Shown: positions 50,568 through 59,862 of the stretch, piece after piece
How the letters are laid out: every line of letters begins with the position of its first letter
How positions within the stretch are numbered: position 1 is the stretch's first letter
Origin: JAMHWF01 sp048500255
GTDB lineage: Bacteria; Pseudomonadota; Gammaproteobacteria; Burkholderiales; Burkholderiaceae_C
Direction: 5' to 3'
Length of the DNA stretch: 64,000 nt
Assembly: GCA_048500255.1 (NCBI GenBank)
Contig: JASNYH010000001.1
Location: forward strand, 62,001 to 126,000
Position numbers and translations under genes: made by a program
Notes under the pieces: generated by a model
Seen by the model: only the letters and a program-made list of their open reading frames with translations
Told to the model about the DNA's origin: nothing
The model's database searches: none

Positions 50568-50965
50568 CCGCGCGGCTTGCCCCCGGCCTCGGCGCTCCAG
50601 CGCGTCCATTCGACGAGCTTGCGCCGGTCGCGCTTGGTGGGGCGCCCCTGTTCGATCGTCAGCGCCGGCTCGGGTGCGGTACGGCGCTGCCGGATCGCCG
50701 CCTCGCGCGCAGCAACGCTCTCGAGCGTCTCGGCGTAGAGCGCCTGCGCGACGCTGGCCGGGCCGCGCGCCTCGCTCAACCCCCGGACGACGACGGTGCG
50801 CACGCTGGGCGGCTCGCGCAGCGCGATGCGGCTGCCGACGCGCACGTCGCGGCTCGCCTTGGCATGTGTGCCGTCGACCTCGACGCGGCCGCGCGCGATC
50901 GCGTCGGCGGCCAGCGAGCGCGTCTTGTAGAAGCGCGCCGCCCACAGCCACTTGTCGAGTCGCAT
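50564..50965 (-). CDS. hslR: S4-domain RNA-binding heat-shock protein (HslR-like)
   Basis: HslR (Hsp15) binds free 50S subunits carrying nascent chains and helps rescue them. The 133-residue protein opens with the S4 fold MRLDKWLWAARFYKTRSLAADAIARGRVEVDGTHAKASRDVRVG and ends in a basic tail (RPTKRDRRKLVEWTRW). ATG at 50965 is chosen by family start; a GTG four codons upstream is possible. It follows hemH by 19 bases on the same strand. Its stop overlaps that of the convergent DUF6502 gene. Confidence 0.9.
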   Translation of the reverse strand: MRLDKWLWAARFYKTRSLAADAIARGRVEVDGTHAKASRDVRVGSRIALREPPSVRTVVVRGLSEARGPASVAQALYAETLESVAAREAAIRQRRTAPEPALTIEQGRPTKRDRRKLVEWTRWSAEAGGKPRG

Positions 50966-50984
50966 GGCCGCGTTCACGGCGTCG

Positions 50985-52070
50985 TCAGCGCGAGGTTCCC
51001 GTTGCGAGCGCGGGCTGCGGCGCGTCGGCATCCGCCGGCGACGCCTGCGTCGGCCAGCCGGCGAGGTGGCGGATCGCGATCTGCGCGAGTGCGGCGATCC
51101 ATGCGGGCGCGTCGTTGAGGCACTCGATGTAGTGGAACTCCTGGCCGCCGGCCCCGAGGAAGGCGGCGCGCGCCTCGACGGCGATCTCTTCCAGCGTCTC
51201 GAGGCAGTCCGACGTGAAGCCGGGGCACATCACGGCGATGCCGCGCACGCCATCGGCGGCCAGGCGGCGCAGCGTAGGCTCGGTGGCCGGCTCGAGCCAC
51301 TTCGCCCGGCCGAAACGGCTCTGGAACGTGACGACGACGCGCTCGGCCGGCAGGTCGAGGCGCTGGCGCAGCAGCCGTGCCGTCTCGAGGCACTCGTGTG
51401 GGTACGGGTCGCCGAGGTCGGCGGTGCGCTGCGGCACGCCGTGAAAGCTCAGCACGAGCCGCTCGGGCAAGCCGCCCTCGCGCATCGCATGCTCGCGCAC
51501 GCGCCGCTCGAGCGCAGCGATGTAGCCGGCGTCGTCGTGAAAGCGCGCGACGCAGCGCAGTTCGGGCAGGGCGCGCGTGCGCGCCGACCACCGGCCGACG
51601 GCGTCGAAGGTGCTGGCCGTCGTCGAGCCGGCGTACTGCGGATACAGGGGCAGCACCAACACGCGCGTCGCCCCGTCAGCCTTCAGCGCGTCGAGCACGT
51701 CGGGAATCGACGGCGAGCCGTAGCGCATCGCGGCGCGCACGGCGATGCGGTGGCCGCGCTCGCCGAGGTAGCCCGCCAGCAGCTTGGCCTGCTTAAGAGT
51801 CCACGAGCGCAGCGGCGAATCGCCGTCGCGCCAGATCGTTGCGTACTTGGCGGCCGACGCCGCCGGCCGCGTGCGCAGCACGATGCCGTGCAGGATCGGC
51901 TGCCACAGCAGCGGCGGGATCTCGACGACGCGAGGGTCGCTGAGAAACTGCGCCAGGTAGCGGCGAACCGCAGACGCCGTCGGCGCGTCGGGCGTGCCGA
52001 GGTTGCACAACAAGACGGCCGTGCGTCCGGAGGCTCCGTGCGGGCGCGGCGGTTCGGGCGCGAATCGCAT
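50985..52070 (-). CDS. hemH: Ferrochelatase
   Basis: HemH inserts Fe2+ into protoporphyrin IX, the last step of heme synthesis, at the inner face of the membrane. The 361-residue protein has the catalytic His210 in LVLSFHGVPQR and Glu291 in TSDCLETLEEI, plus LPLYPQYAGSTTAS. The N-terminal 16 residues and the last 20 (ASPADADAPQPALATGTSR) are non-conserved extensions. ATG 52070 is taken from family length; there is no strong ribosome site. It follows the CheY-like gene by 14 bases, so the cyclase, regulator, hemH and hslR may form one operon. Confidence 0.96.
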   Translation of the reverse strand: MRFAPEPPRPHGASGRTAVLLCNLGTPDAPTASAVRRYLAQFLSDPRVVEIPPLLWQPILHGIVLRTRPAASAAKYATIWRDGDSPLRSWTLKQAKLLAGYLGERGHRIAVRAAMRYGSPSIPDVLDALKADGATRVLVLPLYPQYAGSTTASTFDAVGRWSARTRALPELRCVARFHDDAGYIAALERRVREHAMREGGLPERLVLSFHGVPQRTADLGDPYPHECLETARLLRQRLDLPAERVVVTFQSRFGRAKWLEPATEPTLRRLAADGVRGIAVMCPGFTSDCLETLEEIAVEARAAFLGAGGQEFHYIECLNDAPAWIAALAQIAIRHLAGWPTQASPADADAPQPALATGTSR

Positions 52071-52084
52071 CGGCGGCGACGCCC

Positions 52085-52462
52085 TCAGGCGCGCGGCAGC
52101 GCGCGCGCCAGCGCAACCAGCGCGGCCGTCACTTCGGCGATGTCGAGCGGCTTGGCCCAGTAGCCGTCGAAGCCCGCCGCGCGCGACTGCGCGATGTGCC
52201 CCGGCGTCGCCTCGGCCGAGCACATGTAGGCCGGTGCGGCGGTGAGGGCGGGCAGGGCGCGCAGCAGCGCCAGCAACTCGAATCCGCTCATGTCGGGCAG
52301 CTGCGCATCGAGCACGAGCACTTGCGGCGACCATTCGGCGGCGATGCGGATCGCCTCGGCGCCGTCTTCGGCAACGCGCAAGTCGATGTCGTCCTGGCCG
52401 CGCAGCATCTCCTGGAACAGCAGGGCATTCAGGCGGTTGTCCTCGGCGTAAAGCAGGCGCAT
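52085..52462 (-). CDS. Single-domain response regulator (CheY-like)
   Basis: The 125-residue protein is a stand-alone receiver: acidic pocket Glu7/Asp8 (LLYAEDNRLN), phospho-acceptor Asp52 (VLVLDAQLPDMSG), Ser/Thr position Ser in YMCSAEAT, and Lys in YWAKPLD. There is no output domain. It starts with ATG at 52462 (a TTG six codons upstream is possible); no ribosome site is clear. It lies 51 bases after a nucleotide cyclase-FHA gene and 14 bases before hemH. The partner kinase is unknown and not in this window; the FHA protein next door may be functionally linked (inference). Confidence 0.85.
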   Translation of the reverse strand: MRLLYAEDNRLNALLFQEMLRGQDDIDLRVAEDGAEAIRIAAEWSPQVLVLDAQLPDMSGFELLALLRALPALTAAPAYMCSAEATPGHIAQSRAAGFDGYWAKPLDIAEVTAALVALARALPRA

Positions 52463-52513
52463 GGAGCGATTCTGTGGCAACGGCGCTTCCGACGCGACGA
52501 CGGGGGCAAGGCG

Positions 52514-53458
52514 TCAGTAGCCGCCCTGCGGTTGCGTGTCGGCGAAGTGCAGCACCTCGAAGCGCACGCAGGCGGCCAGCGGGTCGGCCAGCGGCGCGCC
52601 CAGCCCGATCAGGCCGCTGCCGTGCAGCGTGCAGCTGCCGCGACGCAGGCTGACGACTTCGTCGTCGTTGGCGAAGCGCACGTAGGTGCCGTTGTAGCTG
52701 AGGTCGGTGAGCTGGAACGTGCCGCCGTGCCAGTCGATGCGCGCGTGCGAACGCGACACGCGCGAGTCGTCGATGCAGTAGGTGGCCTGCGGGCTGCGCC
52801 CGAGCACGACGGGCATGCGCTGGCCCGCGAAGACGCGGTTCATGTCTAGCCAGACGAGGCGGATCGCCTCGGGTTCGGACGCCGGCGCGATGTCGCCGTA
52901 CTGTGTGACGACGGTGTCGCCCGAGCGTCGTGCCTCGAGCAGGTGCACCTGCACCGGCTCGGCGCGGCCGCGCAACTGCATGCGGTCCATGTTGCGAAAG
53001 CGCGTGCGCTCGCCTTCGCGCAGGCCGGCGAGCACGGTCGCCGTGGCCAGCGTCTCGTTGTCTCCGGCGTGGTCGAGCAGCCGGGCGGCGACGTTGACGG
53101 CGTCGCCGAAGCAATCGCCGGCCATCTCGACGACCTCGCCGTGGGCCAGCGCGACCTGCAGCTTGAGGCCGGCGAACGCCGGGTCGCCGCCGCCCGAGCC
53201 GCGAGTGCCCATGCGCTCGAGCGCCTCGTGCATCTGGTCGGCCGCCTGCACGGCGGCGCCCGGCACGGCGAACGTGGCCATCAGGCCGTCGCCCAGCGTC
53301 TTGACGACGGCGCCGTCGCAGTCCTCGACGACGCGCGCGATCAGCGAGACGGCGCGCGTGACGACGGTCGTCGCGCGGGCATTGCCCAGCGACTCGTACA
53401 GCGAAGTGCTGCCGCGCAGGTCGGCGAACAGGACGGTGCACTCGGAGATCCGGGTCAT
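52514..53458 (-). CDS. Class III adenylate cyclase with C-terminal FHA domain
   Basis: The 314-residue cytosolic protein has a class III cyclase domain (about 5-175) with metal ligands Asp13 (VLFADLRGSTS) and Asp57 (KTLGDGLMATF), purine-selecting Lys53, and transition-state Asn122/Arg126 (GDAVNVAARL). This set predicts ATP use and cAMP output. A C-terminal FHA domain (about 200-305) shows GR (220-221), SRSH (235-238) and NGT (256-258), so it should bind phosphothreonine peptides. The kinase at 34.4 kb is a candidate source of such marks (inference). ATG 53458 is used; the ribosome site is weak. It reads toward the CheY-like gene. Confidence 0.87.
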   Translation of the reverse strand: MTRISECTVLFADLRGSTSLYESLGNARATTVVTRAVSLIARVVEDCDGAVVKTLGDGLMATFAVPGAAVQAADQMHEALERMGTRGSGGGDPAFAGLKLQVALAHGEVVEMAGDCFGDAVNVAARLLDHAGDNETLATATVLAGLREGERTRFRNMDRMQLRGRAEPVQVHLLEARRSGDTVVTQYGDIAPASEPEAIRLVWLDMNRVFAGQRMPVVLGRSPQATYCIDDSRVSRSHARIDWHGGTFQLTDLSYNGTYVRFANDDEVVSLRRGSCTLHGSGLIGLGAPLADPLAACVRFEVLHFADTQPQGGY

Positions 53459-53494
53459 GCCGCAGCGAGAGACAGAGGCTGGGCGCGAGTGTAG

Positions 53495-53529
53495 CGCCGG
53501 CGCGACCCCGCTCCGGGGCCGCGCCGGCG
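53495..53529 (-). terminator. Large hairpin immediately after rpoD
   Basis: CGCCGGCGCG (53495-53504) pairs with CGCGCCGGCG (53520-53529), enclosing CCCCG-CTC-CGGGG (53506-53518) across a single A-C mismatch. The stem abuts the rpoD stop codon. No U-run follows, so it may be a Rho-independent-like pause or a 3' stabiliser. Confidence 0.6.
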
Positions 53530-55767
<2,238 letters not shown>

Positions 55768-56039
55768 TCGAATCCTCGGTCAGCTGGTAAAGACCCGATC
55801 ACGGCTCGACTTGGGGGCGATCCCGGCGCACGCAAGCCGCCCGAGCGAGGCACGGGCGACCCGGCAGCGGACTGGGGCCGGCAACGATGCGCGTTGGCGA
55901 TCCATGCGCTCAACGCAGCGCGGACAAGCTAGCGTGAACCACTGAAAAAGCGCAGCCCTTGCGGAGATGGTGGCCTTGAATCGAACCCTCGTCACAGGGC
56001 GGCCGGGGCCGGAGGTGCTGCTGTCACTCTTGCCGCAAA
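55768..56039 (-). other. Long rpoD leader, no gene
   Basis: The 309-base dnaG-rpoD gap contains no open frame with gene-like features. Most of it is the predicted 5' leader of rpoD. A T-run (minus strand, 55945-55949) follows a weak CGCA/TGCG stem, which could mark an early stop, but the stem is too short to call a terminator. A GGTTCGATTC stretch looks like a tRNA T-loop but has no supporting stems. Confidence 0.5.
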
Positions 56040-56045
56040 CGCGAC

Positions 56046-56074
56046 ATTATCGGCGAGCCGCGCCCTCGCGTCAA
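56046..56074 (-). promoter_or_regulatory. Sigma-70 promoter for rpoD
   Basis: On the minus strand TTGACG (56069-56074), a 17-base spacer, and GATAAT (56046-56051) form the best sigma-70 promoter in the window. It starts two bases after the dnaG stop codon, with transcription from about 56039. Confidence 0.8.
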
Positions 56075-56076
56075 AG

Positions 56077-57915
56077 TCAGGGGGACTCTTCCGCGCGTCG
56101 TGGCTCGTCGAGCGCCCGTGTCATGGTGCGCAGGCGGTCGTCCACGGCCTTGTACTGCAGCAGCGCATCGGGGTCGGAGGCCGCCCGGGCGGCCAGCGCG
56201 TCGGCCTGCTCGCGCAGCCGCCCGATCCACAGTCGCCGCACGACGGTATGCAAGTCGTCGACTGCCACGACGTCGTCGATCGCCATGGCCGACATGGCAT
56301 CGCGGGCGACGTCCGCGTGCTCCTCGTCGGCCAGCGCCGCCTCGAGCGCGGCCCACGGCGCGGCCCCGTGCTCGGCGAGCCGGCGCTCCAGCCATGCGAA
56401 GAGGTCGCCGTAGGGCGCCGGTAGGTCATGCAGCAGCTCGTGGTCGTCGCTCGTCAACTGCTGCCACCAGGCGCTGTGCTGCAGCAGCAGGCGCAGGGCC
56501 TGCTTCGCCGGCTCCATCGGCCGCGGACGCCCGCCGCTGCGTAGCGCCGGTCGTGTTGCGAAGGAGGCCGCGACGCGTGGCGTGGGCGCTGCGGGCGTCG
56601 TCTGTCGAGGCGCGCGATCGCCCCACAGGCCCGCCAGTTCGGCGGCGTCGATCTGCCCGGTGCGCGCGATGTCGGCGAGGATCTGCCGGCGCAGCGCGCC
56701 GTCGGGCAGGGCCTGCCACAGCGGCCGGGCGGCCGCCAAGAAGCGGGCGCGGCCCTCGGCGTGGGCGAGGTCGCAGCCTTCGAGCGCGGCGGCGACGAGC
56801 TGGCGTGACAGCGGCACCGACTGTTCGATGCAGGCAGCGAAGGCGTCGGCGCCGAACTCGCGCACGTAGGAGTCGGGGTCGTGCTCGGGCGGCAGGAACA
56901 AGAAGCGCACGCTGCGTACGTCGGTGGCGTGCGGCAGCGCCGCCTCGAGCGCACGGCCCGCTGCGCGCCGGCCGGCCGCGTCGCCGTCGAAGCTGAACAC
57001 GACGGCTTCGGTGAAGCGGAACAGCTTGTGCACGTGCTCGGCCGTGCAGGCCGTGCCGAGCGTGGCGACGGCATTGTCGAATCCGTGCTGGGCCAGCGCG
57101 ACGACGTCCATGTAGCCCTCGACGACGAGCGCGTGGCCGTGCCGGCGCAGCGCCTGCCGCGCCTCGTGCAGGCCGTAGAGCTCGCGGCCCTTGCTGAAGA
57201 CGGGCGTCTCGGGCGAATTGAGGTACTTGGGTTCGCCCTGGTCGAGCACGCGCCCGCCGAAGCCGATCACGTCGCCTTGCACCGAACGGATCGGGAACAT
57301 GATGCGATCGCGAAAGCGGTCGTAGCGCTTGCGATCGGCCTCGTCGCCACCCTGCGCGATGACGAGGCCGCATTCCTCGAGCAGCGGATCGTCGTAGCGC
57401 GGAAAGGCGCTCGCCAGCGAGCGCCAGCCGTCCGGCGCATAGCCGAGGCCGTAGCGCGCGGCGATCTGCCCGGTCAGGCCGCGGCGCTTGAGGTAGTCGA
57501 CGGCGCGCGGGCTGGCTTTCAGCTCGGCGCGGTAGTGCGCGGCGGCCTGAGCCAGGACGTCGCTCAGGCTGGTCTGGCGCTCGCGCGCCTGCGCGGCGCG
57601 GGCTCGCTCCTGCGGGTCGGTGTCGTCTTCGGGCACCGTCATGCCGGCGTGTTGAGCGAGTTCGCGCACGGCGTCGATGAAGCCGAGGGCGGCCTGCTCC
57701 ATCAGGAAGCCGATCGCGTTGCCGTGCGCACCGCAGCCGAAGCAGTGGTAGGTCTGCCGCGTCGGGCTGACGATGAAGCTGGGCGTCTTCTCGCCGTGGA
57801 AGGGGCACAGGCCCTTGTGGTTGATGCCGGCCTTGCGCAACTCGACGTGGCGGCCGACGACCTCCACGATGTCGGTGCGCGACAGCAGGTCCTGGATGAA
57901 CGCCGGGGGAATCAC
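56077..57915 (-). CDS. dnaG: DNA primase
   Basis: DnaG makes RNA primers at the fork with DnaB. The 612-residue protein has the N-terminal zinc-binding domain with Cys37, His40, Cys58 and Cys61 (CPFH...CFGC), the RNA polymerase core with TOPRIM (VVEGYMDVVALAQHG, FSFDGDAAGRRA) about residues 255-345, and a C-terminal DnaB-interacting domain. It starts with GTG at 57915 (IPPAFIQDLLSRTDIVEVV). The H-NS-family gene ends 29 bases upstream on the same strand; rpsU, usually first in this operon, is not here. Confidence 0.96.
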   Translation of the reverse strand: MIPPAFIQDLLSRTDIVEVVGRHVELRKAGINHKGLCPFHGEKTPSFIVSPTRQTYHCFGCGAHGNAIGFLMEQAALGFIDAVRELAQHAGMTVPEDDTDPQERARAAQARERQTSLSDVLAQAAAHYRAELKASPRAVDYLKRRGLTGQIAARYGLGYAPDGWRSLASAFPRYDDPLLEECGLVIAQGGDEADRKRYDRFRDRIMFPIRSVQGDVIGFGGRVLDQGEPKYLNSPETPVFSKGRELYGLHEARQALRRHGHALVVEGYMDVVALAQHGFDNAVATLGTACTAEHVHKLFRFTEAVVFSFDGDAAGRRAAGRALEAALPHATDVRSVRFLFLPPEHDPDSYVREFGADAFAACIEQSVPLSRQLVAAALEGCDLAHAEGRARFLAAARPLWQALPDGALRRQILADIARTGQIDAAELAGLWGDRAPRQTTPAAPTPRVAASFATRPALRSGGRPRPMEPAKQALRLLLQHSAWWQQLTSDDHELLHDLPAPYGDLFAWLERRLAEHGAAPWAALEAALADEEHADVARDAMSAMAIDDVVAVDDLHTVVRRLWIGRLREQADALAARAASDPDALLQYKAVDDRLRTMTRALDEPRRAEESP

Positions 57916-57944
57916 GCGGGCAGTCTACCCGCCGCTCGAAGTGC

Positions 57945-58247
57945 CTAGACGGCGAAGTCCTCGAGCTTGCGGCCGGCGGCGAGGGCGGCCTTGAGCCACT
58001 TGGGCTGCAGACCGCGCCCGGTCCAAGTGTCGCCGGTCGCCTTGTCGCGGAACTTGACGGCGGCCTTGCGAGTGCCGTCCTTGCCGGCGGCCGACGCCTT
58101 GGCCGACAGATCTGCCGGCGTCAGCCCGTGCTCGGCCATCAGGGACCGGACTTGGGCGATCGCATCGGCGCGCGCCTGCCTGCGCGCGGTATCGATCTGC
58201 TTTTCGAGTTCTGCCTTCTGTTCGAGGAGTTTCTGCAAATCGGTCAT
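57945..58247 (-). CDS. H-NS histone family nucleoid protein
   Basis: The 100-residue protein has an N-terminal coiled-coil oligomerisation segment (about 5-40: LQKLLEQKAELEKQIDTARRQARADAIAQVRSLM) and a C-terminal DNA-binding domain with KFRDKATGDTWTGRGLQPKWLKAAL, the H-NS family core. It matches the Bordetella BpH3/Ralstonia type common in Burkholderiales. It silences AT-rich, often foreign, DNA. ATG at 58247 is chosen by homology. A strong palindrome lies 15 bases upstream of the start (58262-58296) and may be an operator or leader structure. Confidence 0.92.
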   Translation of the reverse strand: MTDLQKLLEQKAELEKQIDTARRQARADAIAQVRSLMAEHGLTPADLSAKASAAGKDGTRKAAVKFRDKATGDTWTGRGLQPKWLKAALAAGRKLEDFAV

Positions 58248-58261
58248 TGATGCCCCGTCGG

Positions 58262-58296
58262 AATCGGCCTGCGGCAATATCGCCGCAGGCGCGATT
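58262..58296 (-). promoter_or_regulatory. Large palindrome before the H-NS-family gene
   Basis: GCCTGCGGC (58267-58275) pairs perfectly with GCCGCAGGC (58282-58290) around AATATC. Flanking AATCG (58262-58266) and CGATT (58292-58296) extend the stem past one bulged G. A second GCCGATTC at 58323-58330 could compete for the GAATCGGC strand (58261-58268). It is either an fbpA-like 3' terminator without U-run, or a leader element. Confidence 0.5.
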
Positions 58297-58332
58297 CTCG
58301 CGTTCCCGGTGCGGCAGGGCAAGCCGATTCGG

Positions 58333-59376
58333 CTATTTGTAGCCCACGCGGTCGAGAATCTGCTGGACGCGCGCCTGATTCATGCCGACGACGGCGACGG
58401 GAATTGTTTCCGTCTTGAACTTGCCGAGGCTCTCGAGCGCCGGGTTGCTCACCTTGACGCCCGGCACCGCAGGCCATTCGTTGTTGCCGTCGGCGAAATG
58501 GCGCTGCGCCTCGTCGCTGGCCAGATACTCGATGAACTTGACGGCAGCGTCGCGGTTCTTGGCGTGCCGCGCGACGGCGGCACCGGCCACGTTGACGTGC
58601 GTGCCAGAACCTTGCTGGTCGGGGAATACCACGCCGACTTTCTCGATTGCGGCGCGGTCTTCTGGTTTCTCCGAACGCATCAGGCGCGCTAGGTAATAGG
58701 AGTTCGTGACCGCCACCTGACATTCCCCGCTGGCAACGGCGCGAATCTGGTCGGTATCCCCGCCCTTGGGCGGCCTTGCCATGTTGGTCACCATGCCGCG
58801 CAGCACGGCCTCCGTCTTATCGGGACCGAGGTGCTGCAGCATCGAGCCGAACAGCGAGATGTTGTAGGGGTGCGAGCCCGAGCGCGTGCACAGGCGTCCC
58901 TTGTTCTTGGCGTCGCCGAGTTCCGCGTAGGTATCGACGTCGGCCTTGTCGACCGCTACCTTGTTGTAGACGACGACGCGCGCGCGCGTCGACAGGCCGA
59001 ACCAAGCCGAGCCCTGACCCTGGTCCTGGCCGCGCAGCGTGGCCGGAATGCGCTGCTCGAGCAGCGCCGACTTGACCGGCTGGAACAGGCCCTGCGTCTC
59101 GGCGCGCCACAGGCGCGCCGCGTCGACGAGCAGCACGACATCGGCCGGACTTGCCGCTCCTTCGCTCTGCAGCCGCGCGAGGATGCCAGCGTCGTCGCCA
59201 TCGACGCGCTGGATGCGGATGCCCGTCACCTTCGTGAAGTTGGCATACAGCGCCTCGTCGGTCTGATAGTGGCGCGCGTTGTAGAGGTTGAGCACGGCCT
59301 CCTGGGCCGGCGCCGCGCCGGCCGCCAAAGCGAGAGACGCAACGGCCAGCGAACGGCGAACGAACGGACGAGACAT
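58333..59376 (-). CDS. Fe(III) ABC transporter, periplasmic iron-binding protein
   Basis: This FbpA/FutA-type protein captures ferric iron in the periplasm. The 347-residue precursor has a signal peptide (1-24, MSRPFVRRSLAVASLALAAGAAPA) and a mature fold beginning VLNLYNARHYQTDEALYANFTKVTGI, with the iron-ligating Tyr227-Tyr228 pair in VTNSYYLARL. The typical permease and ATPase genes (fbpB, fbpC) are not adjacent, so it is an orphan binding component here. A Fur-box-like operator overlaps its promoter region (59410-59437). Confidence 0.92.
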   Translation of the reverse strand: MSRPFVRRSLAVASLALAAGAAPAQEAVLNLYNARHYQTDEALYANFTKVTGIRIQRVDGDDAGILARLQSEGAASPADVVLLVDAARLWRAETQGLFQPVKSALLEQRIPATLRGQDQGQGSAWFGLSTRARVVVYNKVAVDKADVDTYAELGDAKNKGRLCTRSGSHPYNISLFGSMLQHLGPDKTEAVLRGMVTNMARPPKGGDTDQIRAVASGECQVAVTNSYYLARLMRSEKPEDRAAIEKVGVVFPDQQGSGTHVNVAGAAVARHAKNRDAAVKFIEYLASDEAQRHFADGNNEWPAVPGVKVSNPALESLGKFKTETIPVAVVGMNQARVQQILDRVGYK

Positions 59377-59409
59377 GGATCGCTCCTCGGTATGCAGGGG
59401 ATACCGGGG

Positions 59410-59437
59410 AGTCTAGCTGATAACGCGAATGATTCTC
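59410..59437 (-). promoter_or_regulatory. Fur box and -10 for the iron-binding protein
   Basis: GATAACGCGAATGATTCTC (59419-59437, plus strand) matches the Fur consensus GATAATGATAATCATTATC at 14 of 19 positions. TAGACT (minus strand, 59410-59415) is a likely -10 immediately downstream, so bound Fur would block RNA polymerase. No good -35 hexamer is seen. Confidence 0.65.
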
Positions 59438-59507
59438 ATCGCTCGGGGATGATCCAGCGCAAGGCGCAGCGATCCAGATCCGCTGCGCGCGACCCGGCGC
59501 GCGGGAC

Positions 59508-59780
59508 TCAAGCCGACGGCGGCACGTAGCCCGCAGGCTTGTCGGCGTCGCCGCCGAACAGGAACAGCTCCATCTGGCGTGCCAGGTACTGGCGCGCCCG
59601 CTGGTCGGCCAGGTTCAGGCGGTTCTCGTTGACCAGCATCGTCTGGTGACGCAGCCACGTCTGCCAAGCCTCCTTGCTGATCGACTGGTAGATGCGCTTG
59701 CCCAGTTCACCGGGATAGACGGGGAAGTCGAGCCCCTCGGCTTCCTTCTTGAGGTAGGCGCATTGGATAGTCCGCGGCAT
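59508..59780 (-). CDS. yggX: Probable Fe(2+)-trafficking protein YggX
   Basis: YggX is a small cytosolic protein that protects iron-sulfur clusters from oxidative damage and may shuttle iron. The 90-residue protein is full length: MPRTIQCAYLKKEAEGLDFPVYPGELGKRIYQSISKEAWQTWLRHQTMLVNENRLNL, with the conserved Cys7. ATG at 59780 has AGGAG upstream. It lies between argA and the iron-binding protein, both on the same strand; the iron link to its downstream neighbour is suggestive. Confidence 0.95.
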   Translation of the reverse strand: MPRTIQCAYLKKEAEGLDFPVYPGELGKRIYQSISKEAWQTWLRHQTMLVNENRLNLADQRARQYLARQMELFLFGGDADKPAGYVPPSA

Positions 59781-59833
59781 GGCCGGCTCCTGTAAGTTCG
59801 AAATCGATCGGATGGCGTCACTGTAGCGCCGAG

Positions 59834-59850
59834 CGCCGGCGCGGCCGGCG
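59834..59850 (-). terminator. Hairpin after argA
   Basis: CGCCGGC and GCCGGCG form a 7-bp stem with a GCG loop 12 bases after the argA stop on the minus strand. No U-run follows, so termination strength is uncertain. Confidence 0.4.
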
Positions 59851-59862
59851 AAGGCAGGCCGT

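Noticed and set aside
55968..56050. A tRNA-like stretch on the minus strand (GGTTCGATTC followed by GGCCACCA)
   Set aside because: The T-loop lies only seven bases from the putative discriminator instead of twelve, there is no T-stem, and no matching acceptor strand or anticodon arm occurs upstream. It lies in the rpoD leader.
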